64,000 nt of DNA, from NCBI RefSeq assembly GCF_017353185.1, contig NZ_JAFMYV010000002.1:186001-250000 (forward strand). The letters run 5' to 3'. Shown here in pieces: positions 60,616 through 64,000 of this stretch. Below the pieces are notes generated by a model. The model saw only the letters and a list, made by a program, of their open reading frames with translations, was not told the origin of the DNA and searched no databases. How positions within the stretch are numbered: position 1 is the stretch's first letter; every line of letters begins with the position of its first letter. The translations under genes were made by a program, and so were the position numbers. This DNA is from Fibrella rubiginis (GTDB taxonomy: Bacteria; Bacteroidota; Bacteroidia; Cytophagales; Spirosomataceae).

Positions 60616-62013
60616 ATGACTCCTTTACTCAACACCACCGCACCGCTGTGGGCCGAAACAGATATTCTGGTGATCGGTGCCGGGTCGGCAGGTTGCGTGG
60701 CCGCGCTGGCAGCCGCCTCTGACCGGGGCCTGTCGGTGATGCTGGTGGAACGTTACGGCTTTCCGGGCGGCACCTCTACCCAAATGCTCGACACGTTCTA
60801 CGGGTTTTTCACGCCCGGCCACACCCCCCGCAAAATTGTTGGGGGCTGGCCCGACCGGGTGGTCAACGAACTCGACCGGGCCGGGGCAGTCTTTCTGCGC
60901 CCCAATACCTACGGGGCGGGAACGGGCGTCAACTACAACCCCGAACGCCTGAAACTCGTTTGGGATCAACTGATTGCTCAGCAGGGTGTTCGTTACCTGC
61001 TGCACACCACGCTGATTGACGTGGCGGTGGAGGGCGAACGCCATGCGTGTCTGTTCTGGAACAAGGGTGGGCTGGGCAGGGTACTGGCGCGCCGGGTCAT
61101 TGATGCGTCGGGCGACGCTGACTTCTGTCACCTGGCCGGGTTTACCTACGAAACGGCGGGTGAACACGAGCCGGCCCAGAGCCTGACCACTACCTTCCGG
61201 ATGAGCAACGTCGATCTGGTGGCCTACGAACGGGCCGGCGGGAAGGCGCTTCTGAAGCAAAAAATGGCCGATGCTGTCGACAGTGGGCGGCACCCCCTGC
61301 CCCGTAAAGAAGGGTCGGCCCACGAAATGAACGCCGTCGGCTGCATCTCGACGGTGGCCGTAAAGGTGGGCAACACCTCGGCGCTGGACGGCGACAGCCT
61401 CACCCGCGCCGAGGTGGAAGGGCGGCGGCAGGCGTTTGTCTATGAGGCTTTTTTTCAGCAGGATGTGCCGGGTTTTGCGCAGTCGAACATCATTGGCCTG
61501 TCGCACCAGATTGGCGTGCGCGAGACCCGGCGTGTATACGGCGAACACCGCCTCACCAAAGCCGAATGCCTGGCCGGGCTGCTCCCCGACGACCGGATTT
61601 TTCTTTGCGGGGCACCCATCGAAGACCATCGGCAGGACCAGCACGGCGGCGACGAAACCTACTGGGAATACATTCCCGGATCAGGCGTATACGGCGTTTC
61701 GTATGGTACCATTGTTCCCAAAGGGAGCGATACGGTGTGGATGGTAGGCCGGTGTTTTTCGGCCACCCACGATGCCCACGCGTCGTGCCGGTCTATGGCC
61801 CAGACCATGTCGATGGGGCAGGCGGCTGGCCTGGCTGCTGCGCAGTCGATACGCCAGGATGAGTCAGCTAGTCGGTTGTCTGTGAGTACTTTGCAAAACG
61901 GTCTGCGTCAGCTGGGTGCTGTGCTGGATATACCCGATGCCATAGCCGACACCTCGCGTGATGGCTGGCGGATGAACGTATCGGCGAACGCAGGCCACCC
62001 GCTATCTTCCTGA
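60616..62013 (+). CDS. FAD-dependent oxidoreductase
   Basis: 465 residues. The dinucleotide motif is ILVIGAGSAGCVAALAAASD (about 12-31) with the FAD ribose-binding Glu in MLVERYGFPGG. The central DASGDADFCHLAG and terminal MAQTMSMGQAAGLAA are typical of the FAD_oxidored (PF12831) family. Members oxidise unusual carbon substrates; the substrate here is unknown. It is 14 nt after the SIS gene and 8 nt before the phosphotriesterase-like gene, in the same operon. Confidence 0.88.
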   Translation: MTPLLNTTAPLWAETDILVIGAGSAGCVAALAAASDRGLSVMLVERYGFPGGTSTQMLDTFYGFFTPGHTPRKIVGGWPDRVVNELDRAGAVFLRPNTYGAGTGVNYNPERLKLVWDQLIAQQGVRYLLHTTLIDVAVEGERHACLFWNKGGLGRVLARRVIDASGDADFCHLAGFTYETAGEHEPAQSLTTTFRMSNVDLVAYERAGGKALLKQKMADAVDSGRHPLPRKEGSAHEMNAVGCISTVAVKVGNTSALDGDSLTRAEVEGRRQAFVYEAFFQQDVPGFAQSNIIGLSHQIGVRETRRVYGEHRLTKAECLAGLLPDDRIFLCGAPIEDHRQDQHGGDETYWEYIPGSGVYGVSYGTIVPKGSDTVWMVGRCFSATHDAHASCRSMAQTMSMGQAAGLAAAQSIRQDESASRLSVSTLQNGLRQLGAVLDIPDAIADTSRDGWRMNVSANAGHPLSS

Positions 62014-62021
62014 ACACGCCC

Positions 62022-62996
62022 ATGCCATCGCCGTTTATCCGTACCGTACTGGGTGACATACCCGCCAGTCAGGCAGGCATCACCTATGCTCATGAGCACC
62101 TGATCATCGAGGCTAGTTTCCCCACGCAGGCCAACCCCGATTTTCTGCTCAACGATGTCGACAAGGTATCGGAAGAACTGGCGCGGGTGTATGGGGCCGG
62201 GGGCCGCACCATGGTCGACACGATGCCCGCCAATTGTGGCCGCAACGTGTTGAAACTGGCCGAGGTGTCGCGCCGGACGGGCATCCAGATCATTGCCCCA
62301 ACGGGTATTCACCTGGAGCAGTATTACCCGGTGTCGCACTGGCGGTATCAGTACACCGAAGATCAGCTTACCCGCCTCTTTATCGCCGACGTGACGGAGG
62401 GTATCGACCGCTACGACTACAACGGCCCCCTGATTGACCGCACACCGCACCGGGCCGGCCTGATCAAACTCGCCACCGGCGACGAGGCCATTACGCCCCA
62501 CCAGGAGTTGATTTTTCGGGCGGTGGTAAATACCCACCGGGCCACGGGCGTTCCCATCCTGACCCATACCAACGCCGGTAAACACGCTCTGGCTCAGGCC
62601 GAACGCTTTGCCCGGCTCGGTGCCGACCTGCGCCACGTGGTGCTCTCCCACCTGGACCGGTGCCCGGACGAGGCCTACCACCGGGCTGTGCTGGCTACGG
62701 GGGTGCGGGCCGAATTCGACAGCGCCTTCCGCTGGCTGCCCGGACAGGAAAACACCACCTACCGGCTACTCGAGGCCCTGCTGCCCGATTTTCCGGATCA
62801 GCTGACCGTGGGTATGGACGCCGCCCGCAATACCTACTGGCGGTCCTACGGTGGGCAGCCCGGTCTGACCTACCTGCTAACCACGTTCCGCGACGAACTC
62901 ACGCGCCGGGGGCTAGGCGGCTACTGGAACCAGATTATGGTGACTAATCCCACCGCCCTCTACAGCTTCGGCGTGGTTAATCCGGTACGTAACTGA
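62022..62996 (+). CDS. Phosphotriesterase-family metal hydrolase (probable lactonase)
   Basis: 324 residues. Binuclear-metal ligands are clear: His-x-His in YAHEHLI (about 23-25), a bridging Lys in LIKLATGDEA, His in LTHTNAGKHA, His in VVLSHLDRCPD, and Asp in VGMDAARNTY. Members related to sugar catabolism hydrolyse lactones, whereas true phosphotriesterases are rarer. After an SDR dehydrogenase that could make a lactone, a lactonase role is the simplest reading. It is the last gene of the operon. Confidence 0.9.
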   Translation: MPSPFIRTVLGDIPASQAGITYAHEHLIIEASFPTQANPDFLLNDVDKVSEELARVYGAGGRTMVDTMPANCGRNVLKLAEVSRRTGIQIIAPTGIHLEQYYPVSHWRYQYTEDQLTRLFIADVTEGIDRYDYNGPLIDRTPHRAGLIKLATGDEAITPHQELIFRAVVNTHRATGVPILTHTNAGKHALAQAERFARLGADLRHVVLSHLDRCPDEAYHRAVLATGVRAEFDSAFRWLPGQENTTYRLLEALLPDFPDQLTVGMDAARNTYWRSYGGQPGLTYLLTTFRDELTRRGLGGYWNQIMVTNPTALYSFGVVNPVRN

Positions 62997-63096
62997 TGCT
63001 GGCCTGTTGAGCAGGATCAGCTACGTATCTGACCTGTCTCATCGGCTGGTTGGGAGGCAGCCGATTGATTTGTGGCTAGATAAATCAGCACAAATC

Positions 63097-63924
63097 ATGA
63101 AAACTATCCTGGTTCCGACCGATCTTAGTCCGTTGACAGTCAATGCGTTAGCTGTTACTGTTACGCTGGCGCGTCCCATGGGTGCCAACATTATACTGCT
63201 GCATTCAGTGGCTTACCCCATGCCGATGCCCGCCTACGCTGAAGCCTTCAGCAGTACCGTCGACTACACGATGAATACCTACGCAGACATTGAGCAGGAT
63301 GCCCGTGACACCCTCAACCAACTGGCCAACAACCCGGCCTACGCCGACGTAACGATCCGTCCTGTGTTACTGACCAACGGACATGGGGTAGTCGACAACG
63401 TGACCGACCAACCTGCCGACCTGATTGTGATGGCTTCTGAAGGAGCATCGGGCCTGAACGAATGGCTGGTGGGGTCTAATGCCGAGGCTATTGTGCGCTA
63501 CGCCCATTGCCCGGTGCTGGTGATTAAAAAGCCCGTGCCTCACTTTCAGCCCCGCAATATTGTTTGCGCCATCGACGTCGACGAGCGGCTGAACACCATG
63601 CATCCTTACCCTTTTCAACTGGGCGAACAGGGTTTAAACCAGTTTCTCTACGTGATGACGCCCACCGACAACCGCGACCCTGCCGGCATTCGCGACTGGG
63701 TAGATGCGTTTGCGCTGCGTAAAGGCATTTCGCGCTTCAGCTTTGTCATACGCCCCGCCAAAACCGTTCCGGAAGGCATCATCAACCACGCTAGAGAAGT
63801 GGGCGCCGACCTGATTGTTCTCTACACCCACGGCCATACCGGCCTGCGCCATTTGCTAACCGGCAGCGTAGCCGAAGACGTAGTCAACCACGCCGACGTA
63901 CCCGTACTGATCATGCGGGCGTAA
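63097..63924 (+). CDS. Tandem universal stress protein
   Basis: 275 residues from MKTILVPTDLS; a start at 63007 would add 30 residues without family match. Two USP domains: 1-145 with GASGLNEWLVGSNAEAIV and 150-275 with GHTGLRHLLTGSVAEDVV, both in the ATP-binding GxxG(x9)GS form. Bacteroidota hold many such tandem proteins with roles in stress survival. It is 100 nt after the operon and is probably a separate transcript. Confidence 0.93.
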   Translation: MKTILVPTDLSPLTVNALAVTVTLARPMGANIILLHSVAYPMPMPAYAEAFSSTVDYTMNTYADIEQDARDTLNQLANNPAYADVTIRPVLLTNGHGVVDNVTDQPADLIVMASEGASGLNEWLVGSNAEAIVRYAHCPVLVIKKPVPHFQPRNIVCAIDVDERLNTMHPYPFQLGEQGLNQFLYVMTPTDNRDPAGIRDWVDAFALRKGISRFSFVIRPAKTVPEGIINHAREVGADLIVLYTHGHTGLRHLLTGSVAEDVVNHADVPVLIMRA

Positions 63925-63947
63925 GAATCAGCGGAGGCCTACGAGCA

Positions 63948-64000
63948 TCAATACAAGTCATGAACGTTGTAGTCGATGTCGGTGATTTCCCATTGGTAGT
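63948..64000 (-). CDS. Possible 3' end of a gene extending beyond the window
   Basis: On the minus strand an open frame runs in from the window edge and stops with TGA at 63948. Its last residues, YQWEITDIDYNVHDLY, have a protein-like mix. The stop lies 23 nt from the stress-protein stop, a normal convergent arrangement. A plus-strand ATG at 63960 is also open but encodes only 13 codons here. The call is tentative. Confidence 0.35.
   Translation of the reverse strand, partial: YQWEITDIDYNVHDLY

Noticed and set aside
60625..61644. Minus-strand ORF of 339 codons
   Set aside because: Shadow of the FAD oxidoreductase gene; no protein motifs.
63007..63096. Longer N-terminus for the universal stress protein
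   Set aside because: The extra 30 residues are not part of the USP fold, and MKTILVPTD at 63097 is the standard start.

Overview
The window looks like chromosome from a Bacteroidota member of the order Cytophagales, most like Spirosoma and its relatives. The reasons are a type IX secretion C-terminal sorting domain on the first protein, a large one-piece hybrid two-component regulator with a propeller sensor and AraC output, many lipoproteins, genes without Shine-Dalgarno sequences, and moderately high GC broken by a few AT-rich genes. Placement below order level is inference.

Layout. 1-8.9 kb: the end of a secreted M28 peptidase, a hybrid two-component regulator, and a reverse transsulfuration pair (cystathionine beta-synthase, then a cystathionine gamma-lyase/synthase). 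9.1-11.5 kb: an AT-rich patch with a beta-lactamase-like lipoprotein, a barrel-type gene broken by one stop codon, and a Crp-family regulator. 11.6-14.6 kb: a B12-binding radical SAM protein and a Cu/Zn superoxide dismutase without its disulfide cysteines. 14.85-18.1 kb: a three-gene amide-ligase cassette (GCS2-type carboxylate-amine ligase, class I amidotransferase-like protein, ATP-grasp-like protein), a good candidate for an uncharacterised peptide or amide product. 18.1-27.6 kb: an envelope protein, class III aminotransferase, methyltransferase, metallo-beta-lactamase-fold hydrolase, two tandem exported paralogues and an AT-rich membrane protein. 27.6-32.9 kb: a formate/oxalate module (FdhF/YdeP-type molybdoenzyme, FdhD, OFA-family transporter and its 43-residue partner). 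33-40.7 kb: accessory genes (DUF4143 ATPase, ECF sigma factor, hotdog protein, AlbA_2 protein, Uma2 nuclease, ChaN/TraB-like lipoprotein).

40.9-52.4 kb is one long minus-strand carboxylate-uptake and activation cluster: porin, MHS-type transporter, two small membrane proteins, a sodium/solute-symporter-histidine kinase, a receiver-only response regulator, a propionyl-CoA-synthetase-like protein and acetyl-CoA synthetase. An InsA-like DNA-binding protein sits at its head. It resembles the CrbS/CrbR acetate switch but has no obvious DNA-binding response regulator. 52.6-57.2 kb: LVIVD-type surface proteins, a flavin reductase and a ClC channel. 57.2-63 kb: a GntR regulator divergent from an SDR-ROK-SIS-FAD oxidoreductase-phosphotriesterase-like operon, with a 20-bp palindrome between them, then a universal stress protein.

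The most unusual structure is not a gene. Many junctions, including several spacers between co-directional genes, are filled almost from stop codon to start codon by long inverted repeats (stems 16-75 bp). At eight of them the arms are built from degenerate 7-bp (once 8-bp) tandem units, capped by a GC-rich stem-loop. Several arms share words between distant loci.
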